A model generated the notes under the pieces. That model was given only the letters and a program-made list of their open reading frames with translations, was not told the DNA's origin and made no database searches. Of a DNA stretch of 64,000 nucleotides, positions 9,148 to 18,117 are shown one piece after another. Within the stretch, counting starts at the first letter, position 1, and the number at the start of each line of letters is the position of its first letter. The position numbers were made by a program, and so were the translations under genes. Location: the NCBI GenBank assembly GCA_008087055.1, contig VIEA01000001.1:1302014-1366013 (forward strand), written 5' to 3'. This DNA is from Gammaproteobacteria bacterium LSUCC0096. Its GTDB lineage: Bacteria; Pseudomonadota; Gammaproteobacteria; Pseudomonadales; Litorivicinaceae.

Positions 9148-10021
9148 CGCGTTGACGCATTGCTTCTAAGCGCGCGAATAGGCTCGATGTATCCCAACGG
9201 CCGCCGCCCATGGATTGAACTTCGCCATAGAGCTGATCAACGGCTGCTGTAATCGGCAGTGCAGACCCATTTTTACGCGCTTCAGCCAAACAAATCGACA
9301 GATCTTTACGCATCCAGTCAACTGCAAAACCATGCGCAAACTCATCGGCAAGCATTGTTTTATAACGATTTTCCATCTGCCATGACTGAGCAGCACCTTT
9401 ACTGATGACGTCCACTACTTTGTGCGCATCAAGTCCTGCTGCGCGAGCAAACGAGAGGCCTTCAGATAATGCTTCAACCAAACCGGCAATACAGATTTGA
9501 TTCACCATTTTTGTCAACTGTCCTGCGCCCACTTCACCCATGAGCGTGCATGCCCGCGCAAAGGCATCAATCACTGGTGCAGCCCGGTCAAAATGCGCCT
9601 GACTTCCGCCAACCATCACAGTCAATGCACCATTTTCTGCTCCCTGCTGTCCTCCGGAGACTGGAGCATCCATAAACCCGATGTTAAGAGCCTTCGCGGC
9701 CTCACCCAACTCACGAGCAACTTCGGCACTCGCTGTGGTGTGGTCAACAAACAAAGCGCCTTCACTCATGCCAGCAAAAGCACCATCGTCACCGAGGGTG
9801 ATACTGCGTAAATCATCATCATTACCAACACAAGCAAAGACAATCTCTTGACCAACTGCTGCATCTTTCGGTGTCGCGGCTGCTTTTCCACCAAATTCGG
9901 CAGCCCATTTTTCTGCTTTTGCAATTGTTCGGTTGTAGACGGTGACCTCATGGCCAGCTTTGGCAAGGTGTCCGGCCATTGGATAACCCATAACACCTAA
10001 TCCTAAAAATGAAACTTTCAT
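9137..10021 (-). CDS. 3-hydroxyisobutyrate dehydrogenase-family oxidoreductase
   Basis: An NAD(P)-dependent beta-hydroxyacid dehydrogenase of 294 residues. The Rossmann motif GLGVMG (7-12), substrate-site DAPVSGG (118-124) and catalytic K171 in the GQLTKMVNQ segment (168-175) are all present. The family includes 3-hydroxyisobutyrate dehydrogenase and tartronate semialdehyde reductase. The gene immediately upstream encodes a 3-hydroxyisobutyryl-CoA hydrolase-like protein, so a step in valine catabolism (3-hydroxyisobutyrate to methylmalonate semialdehyde) is the best reading. Substrate assignment within this family is uncertain without biochemical data. Confidence 0.85.
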   Translation of the reverse strand: MKVSFLGLGVMGYPMAGHLAKAGHEVTVYNRTIAKAEKWAAEFGGKAAATPKDAAVGQEIVFACVGNDDDLRSITLGDDGAFAGMSEGALFVDHTTASAEVARELGEAAKALNIGFMDAPVSGGQQGAENGALTVMVGGSQAHFDRAAPVIDAFARACTLMGEVGAGQLTKMVNQICIAGLVEALSEGLSFARAAGLDAHKVVDVISKGAAQSWQMENRYKTMLADEFAHGFAVDWMRKDLSICLAEARKNGSALPITAAVDQLYGEVQSMGGGRWDTSSLFARLEAMRQRGGK

Positions 10022-10042
10022 GTGGAGTCCTTTATCGTTGTA

Positions 10043-11173
10043 TCAGTCGTGCAATAACCCTTTGGCAGCGAGTTTGGCTGCCAAAGGATGTGTCGTCGTC
10101 CATTCCATGGGGGCTAACATCGCCTGAATCCAGTCAGGCGTGACCTCTTCAACCGTTTTAAAACGCCATTGAGGATTTTTGTCCTTATCGATTAAGAGTG
10201 CTCTCACACCCTCGCACCACTCCCCATCTGACAAAAGCCGCATCCCGAGATCATGCTCTTGTACGACTGCTTTCGTCAGATTTTGATATTTCGCACGCTG
10301 TTGCTGGTATCCCGCAACGAGTGCCGAGCCTGGACTTGCTTGCTCTAATCCAACAAACAATTCTGGAATCTCTTGATGCCAGTGTTGCATCGTGTGCCAA
10401 ACAGCCAAGGGTGACTGATGTCGAATGCTATTACTCAATCGCGCACCATTCTCTTCCCAAGGCCCATGGCGCGGGGATTCTGAAGTCGCTTCATGCAAGA
10501 TTGTTCCAATTTCACAAAGCGCTGATTCTTTTGATGCGTAAGTTAACCCGAGGACAGTTTCGAATAACGCCGATTTCTCTGCTCGCGGTAAGAGCCAGTC
10601 AGCCAAGTTCAACCAACATCCATCAGCTGCACCGACCGTCGCACCACTCATCGCAAGACAGATACCCAGACCATTTGGAACACGATTCAAAAACCAACTT
10701 CCACCACAATCGGGCACAAAGCCTATGCGCACTTCGGGCATCGCTAGATTTGAGTGTTCAGTCACGAATCGTACATCTGCTCCCTGGAATACACCCATGC
10801 CGCCACCCATGATGTAACCATCACCCCAGGCAAAAACTGGTTTCGAACAGTAGCGAAGCCAAACATCTAATAGGTATTCATCGGCTAGGTAATCAGCAGA
10901 GTTCGTGAGATCAGTGAGACCGCCCGCTTGACCATTATTGGTCACATCACGGACATCGCCTCCAGCACAAAACGCTTTTTCAGCAGATGACTCAATCCAT
11001 AACGCACGAATCGCCGGATCTGATTCAACAACCTCAACCACCTGTAATAATTCCCGGATCATGGTGTGATCCAGTGCATTTAAGGCCTTGGGACGATCCA
11101 TCACCGCGACCCCAAGCACACCTTCTGCCTGACTGAGAGGCACGGTGTGAAAACGAACTGTTGGCTCTGACAT
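10043..11173 (-). CDS. 3-hydroxyisobutyryl-CoA hydrolase / enoyl-CoA hydratase family protein
   Basis: A crotonase-fold enzyme of 376 residues with the extended C-terminal part of the HIBYL-CoA hydrolase branch. The acyl-CoA oxyanion region appears as CAGGDVRD (about 68-75), and the active-site segment as NLAMPEVRIGFVPDCGGSWF (about 141-160). It would release 3-hydroxyisobutyrate from its CoA ester in valine degradation, feeding the dehydrogenase 21 nt downstream. I chose the ATG at 11173 because GGAG lies 5 nt before it. Its promoter region carries a perfect palindrome shared with the divergent ArsR-type regulator gene, so both may respond to that regulator. Confidence 0.85.
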   Translation of the reverse strand: MSEPTVRFHTVPLSQAEGVLGVAVMDRPKALNALDHTMIRELLQVVEVVESDPAIRALWIESSAEKAFCAGGDVRDVTNNGQAGGLTDLTNSADYLADEYLLDVWLRYCSKPVFAWGDGYIMGGGMGVFQGADVRFVTEHSNLAMPEVRIGFVPDCGGSWFLNRVPNGLGICLAMSGATVGAADGCWLNLADWLLPRAEKSALFETVLGLTYASKESALCEIGTILHEATSESPRHGPWEENGARLSNSIRHQSPLAVWHTMQHWHQEIPELFVGLEQASPGSALVAGYQQQRAKYQNLTKAVVQEHDLGMRLLSDGEWCEGVRALLIDKDKNPQWRFKTVEEVTPDWIQAMLAPMEWTTTHPLAAKLAAKGLLHD

Positions 11174-11189
11174 CAAATCTCCATTGAAC

Positions 11190-11205
11190 ATAAAGATATC
11201 TTTAT
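11190..11205. promoter_or_regulatory. 16-bp perfect palindrome, candidate operator of the ArsR-methyltransferase regulator
   Basis: ATAAAGATATCTTTAT is its own reverse complement. It sits in the short gap between two divergent genes, ending 15 nt before the regulator's ATG. ArsR-type SahR regulators of methionine-cycle genes bind AT-rich palindromes centred on GATATC-like cores. Autoregulation, and control of the downstream metF and metH, is inferred. The site would also cover the promoter of the hydrolase gene on the other strand. Confidence 0.7.
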
Positions 11206-11220
11206 ATTATTATATGCGCC

Positions 11221-12156
11221 ATGTGGACATCCTATGACGACTATATTGACGCATTAAAGGCGATTGCTGAACCAACTCGGTTCAGATTGACGCGTTTGTG
11301 CGCTCAAGGCGAATTGACTGTATCAGAACTGATGCGGATTGTCGGCCAATCACAACCGAGAGTATCTCGTCATTTGAAACTTCTGCAAGACGCAGGTGTC
11401 CTCGAGAGTTTTCGTGAACAGCATTGGGTGTTTTACCGGGTTGCGCAAAATGTGCAGTGCCAACAATTGGTTACCGATCTATTAGAACAGCTACCATCTG
11501 ACGATGATGTGATGGAGCTGGACCAAGCACGATTGAATGAGTTGCGTGATGCGCGCGCAAAGCTCTCTGAAGAATTTGTCGAAACTGAAGTACCTGACTG
11601 GCTCAGGCTCCATGAATATCATGGCGATGAAGTTCGATTTAGTGATGCTGTTCAAGAAGCGCTATCCGGCAAACCTATTGGGCATCTGCTCGATATAGCA
11701 ACTGGTACAGGCCGCATGCTAAAAATTGCAGGCCCCCTCGCTGATAGCGGTGTTGGCATCGATTTGTCGAAAAAAATGGTCATGGTCGCGAGAAACGCAC
11801 TGGCAGAAGCGGATCTCCCCCATCTTACGGTGCGTCAAGAAGACATGTACCAGATGCGATTCCCAGCTCGGCATTTCGATACCGTGACCATCGACCAGGT
11901 GCTCTATTTCGCATCCAACCCCGATGCATTAATCAAAGAAGCCACGCGGGTTCTCAAGCCCCATGGACGCCTTCTATTAGTCGCATTCACCGAAGCCGCT
12001 CAAGCCAAAACTCCGCCATCCGTAGGTATCGCAATTTCTGATATTCGCAATTGGCTTGAAGAGGCTGGATTAACAATTACCGCAACCAACGTACTACCTG
12101 GCGATGTGCTGGATATTAGTTTGTTGGTCTCTGAGAAAAACAAGGAACGATCATGA
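11221..12156 (+). CDS. ArsR-family regulator fused to a SAM-dependent methyltransferase domain (SahR-like)
   Basis: A 311-residue fusion. Residues 1-90 form an ArsR winged helix (recognition region SELMRIVGQSQPRVSRHLKL, 35-54, wing about 60-75). It has no ELCVCDL-type metal-binding cysteines, so it is not a metal sensor of the SmtB type. Residues 125-305 form a class I methyltransferase with motif I LLDIATGTGRML (156-167) and acidic GIDLSKKM (179-186). Such fusions precede metF/metH in many Proteobacteria, where SAM or S-adenosylhomocysteine is thought to be the signal. The stop overlaps metF by 4 nt (ATGA), which places it in the operon it probably controls. Confidence 0.9.
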   Translation: MWTSYDDYIDALKAIAEPTRFRLTRLCAQGELTVSELMRIVGQSQPRVSRHLKLLQDAGVLESFREQHWVFYRVAQNVQCQQLVTDLLEQLPSDDDVMELDQARLNELRDARAKLSEEFVETEVPDWLRLHEYHGDEVRFSDAVQEALSGKPIGHLLDIATGTGRMLKIAGPLADSGVGIDLSKKMVMVARNALAEADLPHLTVRQEDMYQMRFPARHFDTVTIDQVLYFASNPDALIKEATRVLKPHGRLLLVAFTEAAQAKTPPSVGIAISDIRNWLEEAGLTITATNVLPGDVLDISLLVSEKNKERS

Positions 12157-13001
12157 GTGCACCGCGCGTCTCATTTGAATTTTTTCCACCCAAAACACCA
12201 GAAGCTGAAGCGAGCCTTTGGAAAACCGTGGAGCGACTCGCGCCGTTGAATCCTGAGTTTGTATCTGTCACCTACGGAGCTGACGGATCAACGCGCGAGC
12301 GCACACACCAGGTGATCGAGAGCATTCTAAAGAAAACATCGTTAAAACCCGTTCCACACCTGACCTGTGTCGGTGCCCCACGAGACGAAATCGATACGAT
12401 CGCTGATGACTATTGGAATATGGGTGTTCGCCAGATTGTTGCCCTGCGTGGTGACCCGGAGGGCGGTGCGGAAGCTGATTACGTACCGCACCCAGATGGA
12501 TATGCCTATGCCTCTGATTTGGTTCAGGGGTTGCTCGAAAAACATCCGTTCGAGTTATTCGTTGCGGCCTACCCAGAGACACACCCACAGGCTGTTTCAG
12601 CAGATGCAGATCTGGATAATCTAAAACGTAAAGTCGACGCGGGTGGTCACCGTGCGATTACCCAATTCTTTTTCGATAACGAGATTTTTTTGCGATTTCG
12701 CGATCGAGTCGCTGCCGCACAGATTGACGTCGAGTTAATCCCAGGGATTTTACCGGTTACCAACTTCAATACGCTGGTACGATTTGCTGGTGCCTGTGGC
12801 GCTTCGATTCCACAGTCACTGTCAACGTTGTTTGAAGGCCTTGACGAGGACCCGACGACTCGGCAATTGATCGCAGCGCATGCGGCGGTATCTCAGGCCG
12901 AGGATCTTGGCCGTGAGGGCGTTGAAGACTTCCATTTCTATACACTCAATCGTGCAGATCTTAGTTTTGCAGTCTGCCACGCGTTAGGAGTTCGAGGTTA
13001 G
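12153..13001 (+). CDS. metF: 5,10-methylenetetrahydrofolate reductase
   Basis: A FAD-dependent TIM-barrel enzyme making 5-methyl-THF, the methyl donor for MetH. It is 282 residues, the bacterial length. The N-terminal [14 protein letters not shown] (about 6-19), HLTC (about 69-72), VALRGDP (about 94-100) and [13 protein letters not shown] (about 163-175) motifs are all present. It lies between the SahR-like regulator (4-nt overlap) and metH (1-nt gap), so reductase and methyl acceptor are produced together. Palindrome-dependent repression through the upstream regulator is expected but not shown. Confidence 0.97.
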   Translation: MSAPRVSFEFFPPKTPEAEASLWKTVERLAPLNPEFVSVTYGADGSTRERTHQVIESILKKTSLKPVPHLTCVGAPRDEIDTIADDYWNMGVRQIVALRGDPEGGAEADYVPHPDGYAYASDLVQGLLEKHPFELFVAAYPETHPQAVSADADLDNLKRKVDAGGHRAITQFFFDNEIFLRFRDRVAAAQIDVELIPGILPVTNFNTLVRFAGACGASIPQSLSTLFEGLDEDPTTRQLIAAHAAVSQAEDLGREGVEDFHFYTLNRADLSFAVCHALGVRG

Positions 13002-13002
13002 C

Positions 13003-16000
13003 ATGACACGCGACGAGCGCATTCAATGGCTTGAATCCACACTGACGGAGTCTGTTGTCATTCTCGATGGCGGCATGGGCACTATGATTCAGGGCGCCGG
13101 CCTTGGTGAGAGTGATTATCGCGGCGAACGATTTAAAGATTTTCCGCAAGATTTAAAGGGAAATAATGATCTTCTTACGCTGACTCAGCCTGACCTCATC
13201 GCATCGATTCATAAAGCCTATGTCGATGCTGGTGCGAGCATCGTCGAAACCAATACCTTCAACGCGAACCGACCATCCATGGCTGATTATGCGATGGAAG
13301 ATTTGGTCGGCGAACTCAATCGTGAGGCCGCAAAACTCGCCCGCTCAGTCGCAGACTCCTACGACAGGCCCGTATTGGTCGCAGGCGTTTTAGGACCGAC
13401 CAACAGAACGTGCTCCATTAGCCCTGATGTCAACGACCCAGGTGCACGAAACATTACATTCAATCAATTGGTTGAAACTTACATGGATGCGACTCACGCA
13501 CTACTCGAGGGTGGTGCCGATCTCATTTTGGTCGAAACGATTTTCGATACGCTCAATGCAAAGGCTGCATTATTTGCGATCGATGAAGTCGCGCGCGAGA
13601 CAGGCATCCAGATTCGCATCATGATCTCAGGGACGATCACTGATGCCTCAGGTCGAACCCTATCGGGGCAAACAACCGAGGCGTTTTGGTTCTCTGTCCG
13701 TCATGCCAAGCCACTCACCATCGGCTTGAACTGTGCACTTGGACCTAAAGAACTCCGCCCGTTCCTATCTGACTTGTCTCGAGTTGCAGACACTTTTGTA
13801 TCGGCACACCCAAATGCGGGACTTCCCAATCAATTTGGTGAATATGATTTAGATGCGGCTGAAATGTCTGAGATTGTTGCCGAATATGCGCAATCAGGTC
13901 TGGTGAATATTATCGGTGGTTGTTGCGGAACGACACCGGATCATATCCGTTTGATCGCTGAAAAAGTACAGAACCAAAAACCGCGCGAAATTCCAACCAA
14001 ACAGCCGGTCATGCGCTTATCGGGACTTGAACCTTTCATTGCTGATGACACTACAGGTTTTGTGAACGTCGGGGAGCGGACGAATGTCACAGGTTCTGCG
14101 ATGTTCAAGCGGCTGATTTTAAACGGCGATTTTGACGAAGCGCTTGCTGTGGCACGTCAACAAGTCGAAAACGGCGCCCAAGTCATCGATATCAATATGG
14201 ATGAAGGCATGCTCGACTCCAAGTCAGCAATGGTCACTTTCCTTAATCTGATCGCTTCAGAACCTGATATCTCAAGGGTCCCTGTGATGATTGACTCATC
14301 CAAATGGGACATTCTTGAAGCTGGCATGCAATGCGTTCAAGGCAAGGGGATCATCAACTCCATCTCGCTGAAAGAAGGTGAAGCGAATTTCCTAGAGCAG
14401 GCTCGTAAAATTCGACAGTACGGATTTGCTGTTGTCGTCATGGCGTTCGATGAAACAGGCCAAGCAGATACACGTGAGCGTAAACTCGACATCTGCAAAC
14501 GCTCATACAAACTGTTGACCGAGGTAATAGGGTTCCCTCCAGAAGACATCGTGTTTGACCCGAACGTCTTCGCAGTTGCGACAGGTATTGAAGAACACAA
14601 TAACTATGCACTCGATTTCATCCATGCCTGTAAAGACATAACCGAACAGTGTCCGCACAGTTATATTTCCGGCGGCATCTCCAACGTCTCCTTCTCTTTC
14701 CGCGGAAATAACCCGGTGCGTGAGGCCATGCATTCTGTATTTTTATATCACGCGATTCGAGAAGGTCTCTCGATGGGTATCGTCAATGCAGGCCAATTAG
14801 CCATTTATGAGGATATTGATCCAGAACTTCGAGATCTCGTTGAAGACGTGATTCTGAATCGTCGCGACGATTCGACCGAACGGCTTGTCGATATCGCACC
14901 AAAATACAATGTCGATAAAGAAGACGATGACACCACGGTCGCTGAATGGCGGAACGGTACCTGTGAAGAACGTTTAGCCTATGCGTTGATCAAGGGTATC
15001 GATACCTATGTGGTTGAAGATACGGAAGAAGCGCGAGTGAAATCCCCACGCCCACTGTCCGTGATTGAAGGTCCTCTTATGGACGGCATGAACACAGTCG
15101 GCGACCTGTTCGGTGCCGGTAAAATGTTCTTGCCACAGGTTGTGAAATCAGCCCGCGTGATGAAAAAAGCTGTTGCCCATCTCATCCCATTCATTGAGGA
15201 AGAAAAAGAAGCTGCAGGTGATACGAGCCAAGAACATGGTGTGATCATCATGGCGACTGTCAAAGGTGATGTTCACGATATTGGAAAAAATATTGTGGGT
15301 GTCGTTTTGCAGTGTAATAACTTCAAAGTGATTGATTTAGGTGTGATGGTTCCAACCCAGACCATTCTGGACGCGGCACGCGAACATAACGCGGATATTA
15401 TCGGGCTCTCCGGCTTAATTACGCCATCGTTGGATGAAATGGTGACCGTTGCCGCTGAGATGGAACGTCAGGGTTTCACTTGTCCATTATTGATTGGCGG
15501 AGCAACCACCTCGCCTGCACACACATCAGTAAAAATTGACCCCGCCTATTCTGGCCCTGTGTTGTATGTAAAAGATGCCTCACGTGCCGTTGGTGTTGCG
15601 TCCAAATTGTTGAGTGATGAGCGCGAGTCATATCATCAGGAAATTGCTGCCGACCACGATGTAAAACGCAAAGCACACGCCGGCAAAGCACCTAAGAAAC
15701 TTCTTTCCATTGCCGATGCGAATTCGCGTCGTCCTGAACTCCAATTTGATACAACAACGATTAAGACACCCAACTCCATTGGACGCATTGTATTGAATGA
15801 TTATCCATTGGACGCGTTGTTAGACACGATTGACTGGATGCCATTCTTCAACGCATGGGAGTTCAGTGGAAAATTCCCTGATATCTTAAACGACCCTCGA
15901 AAAGGGCCTGAAGCTCGAAAACTATACAACGATGCGCAAGCGATGCTTGATCGCATCATTGATCAAAAATGGTTGCGAGCCGATGCTGTGGTTGGATGTT

Positions 16001-16671
16001 TCCCAGCATATTCAGAAGGCAACAGCATCGTGATTTTGGATCCAGAAAATCATGAGCGCGAGGTTCTGAGAACTCATTGGCTGAGACAACAACGACCGAT
16101 GCCTGATGGCAAGCCGCAGTTATGCTTAAGTGACTTCATTGCACCGAAAGAATCCGGTCAGATTGACTATATTGGGGCTTTCGCAGTCACAACAGGTCAT
16201 GGAATCGACGCGCATGTTAAAGCCTTTGAGGACGCACACGATGACTACCAAGCGATTCTATTGAAAGCACTTGCTGATCGATTTGCAGAGAGTTTCGCAG
16301 AACACTTGCACCGTCGAGTGCGAACAGAGTTCTGGGGATATGCGGCCGACGAAGCACTATCCAATGATGAATTAATTCGGGAAAAGTACCGTGGTATTAG
16401 ACCGGCTCCCGGATATCCAGCATGTCCTGATCATCGCGAAAAACGGTCTTTATGGACACTGCTTGATGTTGAGGCTGCAACAGAGATTTCACTCACTGAG
16501 AGCTTAGCCATGTGGCCAACAGCTTCTGTGAGTGGCTTTTACTTTGCCCACCCTGATGCACGATATTTCACGCTTGGACAAATCGGAAAAGATCAATTGG
16601 AGAGTTACTCGGAATTGAGAAACGAAGCGGTTGATGAGAATGCACGCTGGCTCTCACCCATCCTTGGGTAA
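13003..16671 (+). CDS. metH: Cobalamin-dependent methionine synthase
   Basis: Transfers the methyl group from 5-methyl-THF to homocysteine through methylcobalamin. It is 1222 residues with all four modules. The homocysteine domain (1-325) has the Zn cysteines in GLNC and [10 protein letters not shown] (about 306-315). The pterin domain runs from about 350 to 610 ([13 protein letters not shown]). The cobalamin cap and Rossmann domain (about 640-880) has the B12 ligand motif DVHDIG (about 758-763). The activation domain (about 890-1222) contains [12 protein letters not shown] (about 1136-1147). No metE is seen here, so methionine synthesis would depend on B12 if this is the only synthase. It is the last gene of the regulator-metF-metH unit. 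Confidence 0.98.
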   Translation: MTRDERIQWLESTLTESVVILDGGMGTMIQGAGLGESDYRGERFKDFPQDLKGNNDLLTLTQPDLIASIHKAYVDAGASIVETNTFNANRPSMADYAMEDLVGELNREAAKLARSVADSYDRPVLVAGVLGPTNRTCSISPDVNDPGARNITFNQLVETYMDATHALLEGGADLILVETIFDTLNAKAALFAIDEVARETGIQIRIMISGTITDASGRTLSGQTTEAFWFSVRHAKPLTIGLNCALGPKELRPFLSDLSRVADTFVSAHPNAGLPNQFGEYDLDAAEMSEIVAEYAQSGLVNIIGGCCGTTPDHIRLIAEKVQNQKPREIPTKQPVMRLSGLEPFIADDTTGFVNVGERTNVTGSAMFKRLILNGDFDEALAVARQQVENGAQVIDINMDEGMLDSKSAMVTFLNLIASEPDISRVPVMIDSSKWDILEAGMQCVQGKGIINSISLKEGEANFLEQARKIRQYGFAVVVMAFDETGQADTRERKLDICKRSYKLLTEVIGFPPEDIVFDPNVFAVATGIEEHNNYALDFIHACKDITEQCPHSYISGGISNVSFSFRGNNPVREAMHSVFLYHAIREGLSMGIVNAGQLAIYEDIDPELRDLVEDVILNRRDDSTERLVDIAPKYNVDKEDDDTTVAEWRNGTCEERLAYALIKGIDTYVVEDTEEARVKSPRPLSVIEGPLMDGMNTVGDLFGAGKMFLPQVVKSARVMKKAVAHLIPFIEEEKEAAGDTSQEHGVIIMATVKGDVHDIGKNIVGVVLQCNNFKVIDLGVMVPTQTILDAAREHNADIIGLSGLITPSLDEMVTVAAEMERQGFTCPLLIGGATTSPAHTSVKIDPAYSGPVLYVKDASRAVGVASKLLSDERESYHQEIAADHDVKRKAHAGKAPKKLLSIADANSRRPELQFDTTTIKTPNSIGRIVLNDYPLDALLDTIDWMPFFNAWEFSGKFPDILNDPRKGPEARKLYNDAQAMLDRIIDQKWLRADAVVGCFPAYSEGNSIVILDPENHEREVLRTHWLRQQRPMPDGKPQLCLSDFIAPKESGQIDYIGAFAVTTGHGIDAHVKAFEDAHDDYQAILLKALADRFAESFAEHLHRRVRTEFWGYAADEALSNDELIREKYRGIRPAPGYPACPDHREKRSLWTLLDVEAATEISLTESLAMWPTASVSGFYFAHPDARYFTLGQIGKDQLESYSELRNEAVDENARWLSPILG

Positions 16672-16674
16672 GAG

Positions 16675-16929
16675 TCAGTTTCTCTCGCGAGGGCGATGGA
16701 AAATCTGTTTGTGAACTGGACCAACTCGGTGGCCGCTCATGTAGACCTCACCGCGCCAGCGGCAAAAGAGGATGAAATTAGACACCATCTCCATGAGCGC
16801 CTTAATCGGACGCACCCGCTCGTACTTTCCATGCTGAATCAGCACTTCAATTTCAGAGCGATCCATGCCCCGCGCTGATAACGAACGATCAGCAGACGAA
16901 CCCGTCCATTCAGTTAATTTCAATCGCAT
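16675..16929 (-). CDS. Small hypothetical protein, 84 residues
   Basis: I do not recognise this protein. It lies 62 nt downstream of pdxB on the same strand and ends 3 nt from the convergent metH stop. An AGGA lies about 7 nt before the ATG. The product is basic and soluble-looking, with a WTG near residue 8 and conserved-looking segments SADRSLSARGMDRSEIE (12-28) and VRPIKALMEMVSNFIL (39-54), suggesting a short alpha-beta fold. No signal peptide or membrane segment is visible. It could be a genuine small gene, but without homologue comparison a chance reading frame cannot be excluded. Confidence 0.5.
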   Translation of the reverse strand: MRLKLTEWTGSSADRSLSARGMDRSEIEVLIQHGKYERVRPIKALMEMVSNFILFCRWRGEVYMSGHRVGPVHKQIFHRPRERN

Positions 16930-16991
16930 CGATCCATCCTTGCGAAAACTTCACTAAAGTATAAGGGATTTTTTGTGCGTCGCAATATTTT

Positions 16992-18047
16992 TTAAAGAGG
17001 ATATAACTCAGATTCTCTGCGCAACTGATATGATTTCCGGGTTTCGTCGAACAAGTCCGGCTTTTCCATCTCAAATGCTCGAAAAACTCGTTCACGAAGC
17101 ACGCGATCAGTTTCAGCCATCGGACAAGCTTTGAGGATGGTATCCATTGATGAATGACCGGAGGGACGAGCCCCAGCAACAGCCTCCAAAAATGCTTCTT
17201 CATCGAGACGATTCAACTCAAAACTGAAAAGAGATGCGGCTTCTTGAAGTATTTGCTTCGTCCCTCGGTATTTACCTTCGGCAGAATGGCCAGCAATATG
17301 CGGGCTGATCCGCCAAGAACGACTGATCAGTGCGTCACTGATTACGGGCTCATTTGGAAACACATCCAAGACCAAATCAAAATGCGTCTGCTTCAGTAAG
17401 TCATGCTCATGCAACACCTGCCCTCTCGATGCATTGATCAATAGTCCATGACGCTTGATTCGTGATAGCGCTTTTTCATCCAACAGCCGATCCGTTATGT
17501 AGTGGCCTTCAGTGACACGTGGCACATGAAGCGAAATGACATCTGACTGGCGAACAACATCCCCCATAGGTACATGATTTTCCAGATCTCCAGAATCAAA
17601 TCGGGGTTGATCAGACAACAGCGTCCCAATCCCCATCGCTTGAGCCCGCGCATTAAGAAGTGAACCCACTGCTCCAACACCAATGATACCAAGCATAAGA
17701 TCATCGACAGTACGCCCCCTCGATTTAGCCCAACTAAACAAATGAGAGAGCACATAGTCAGTCACCGCAAACGCATTACAGCCAGGCGCAGATGCGACCG
17801 TAATGTGTCGATCGAAGAGCTGCTTCAGCGGTAAGTGGTCAGTACCGATGGTTGCTGTACCGATATAGCGAATGGATTCAGGGAGATTGTGCGCTGAAAC
17901 GCGCGCTGTTGAGCGAACGAGTAAAGCATCAGCTCCATCTAACAACGGACGAGGGATATCACGACCAGAGTACCAACGAAGCTCGCAATCGCTCGGAACA
18001 AGCTCGGTTAACCCAAGCAGTCCTTCATCGGCCACAAATACAGTCAT
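16992..18047 (-). CDS. pdxB: Erythronate-4-phosphate dehydrogenase
   Basis: Oxidises 4-phosphoerythronate in the DXP-dependent route to pyridoxal phosphate found in Gammaproteobacteria. It is 351 residues. The D-2-hydroxyacid dehydrogenase fold is clear: the N-terminal substrate part has DALLVRSTARV (about 39-49), the NAD motif is GIIGVGAVGS (about 119-128), the catalytic Arg is in NASRGQVL (about 205-212), and the catalytic His is in SPHIAGHSAEGKYRGT (about 252-267). The C-terminal PdxB dimerisation domain follows. The gene is divergent from mfd with about 70 nt between starts. PLP made by this route serves glyA and gcvP elsewhere in the window. Confidence 0.95.
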   Translation of the reverse strand: MTVFVADEGLLGLTELVPSDCELRWYSGRDIPRPLLDGADALLVRSTARVSAHNLPESIRYIGTATIGTDHLPLKQLFDRHITVASAPGCNAFAVTDYVLSHLFSWAKSRGRTVDDLMLGIIGVGAVGSLLNARAQAMGIGTLLSDQPRFDSGDLENHVPMGDVVRQSDVISLHVPRVTEGHYITDRLLDEKALSRIKRHGLLINASRGQVLHEHDLLKQTHFDLVLDVFPNEPVISDALISRSWRISPHIAGHSAEGKYRGTKQILQEAASLFSFELNRLDEEAFLEAVAGARPSGHSSMDTILKACPMAETDRVLRERVFRAFEMEKPDLFDETRKSYQLRRESELYPL

Positions 18048-18083
18048 TGAAAGTTCCCTAAAGCGAAACCATTGATTGTCGCC

Positions 18084-18089
18084 TATACT
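18084..18089 (+). promoter_or_regulatory. Candidate -10 hexamer of mfd
   Basis: TATACT lies 28 nt before the chosen mfd ATG in the pdxB-mfd divergent gap. No convincing -35 partner is seen. It supports placing the mfd start at 18118 rather than at the in-frame TTG at 18076. Confidence 0.35.
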
Positions 18090-18117
18090 CTCGTCTCAGA
18101 CAAAGCCACGACATCAC

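Noticed and set aside
10198-10812. Open frame of about 204 codons antisense to the HIBYL-CoA hydrolase-like gene
   Set aside because: The hydrolase gene has intact motifs over this stretch; the antisense product is low in structure and rich in His, Ser and Leu.
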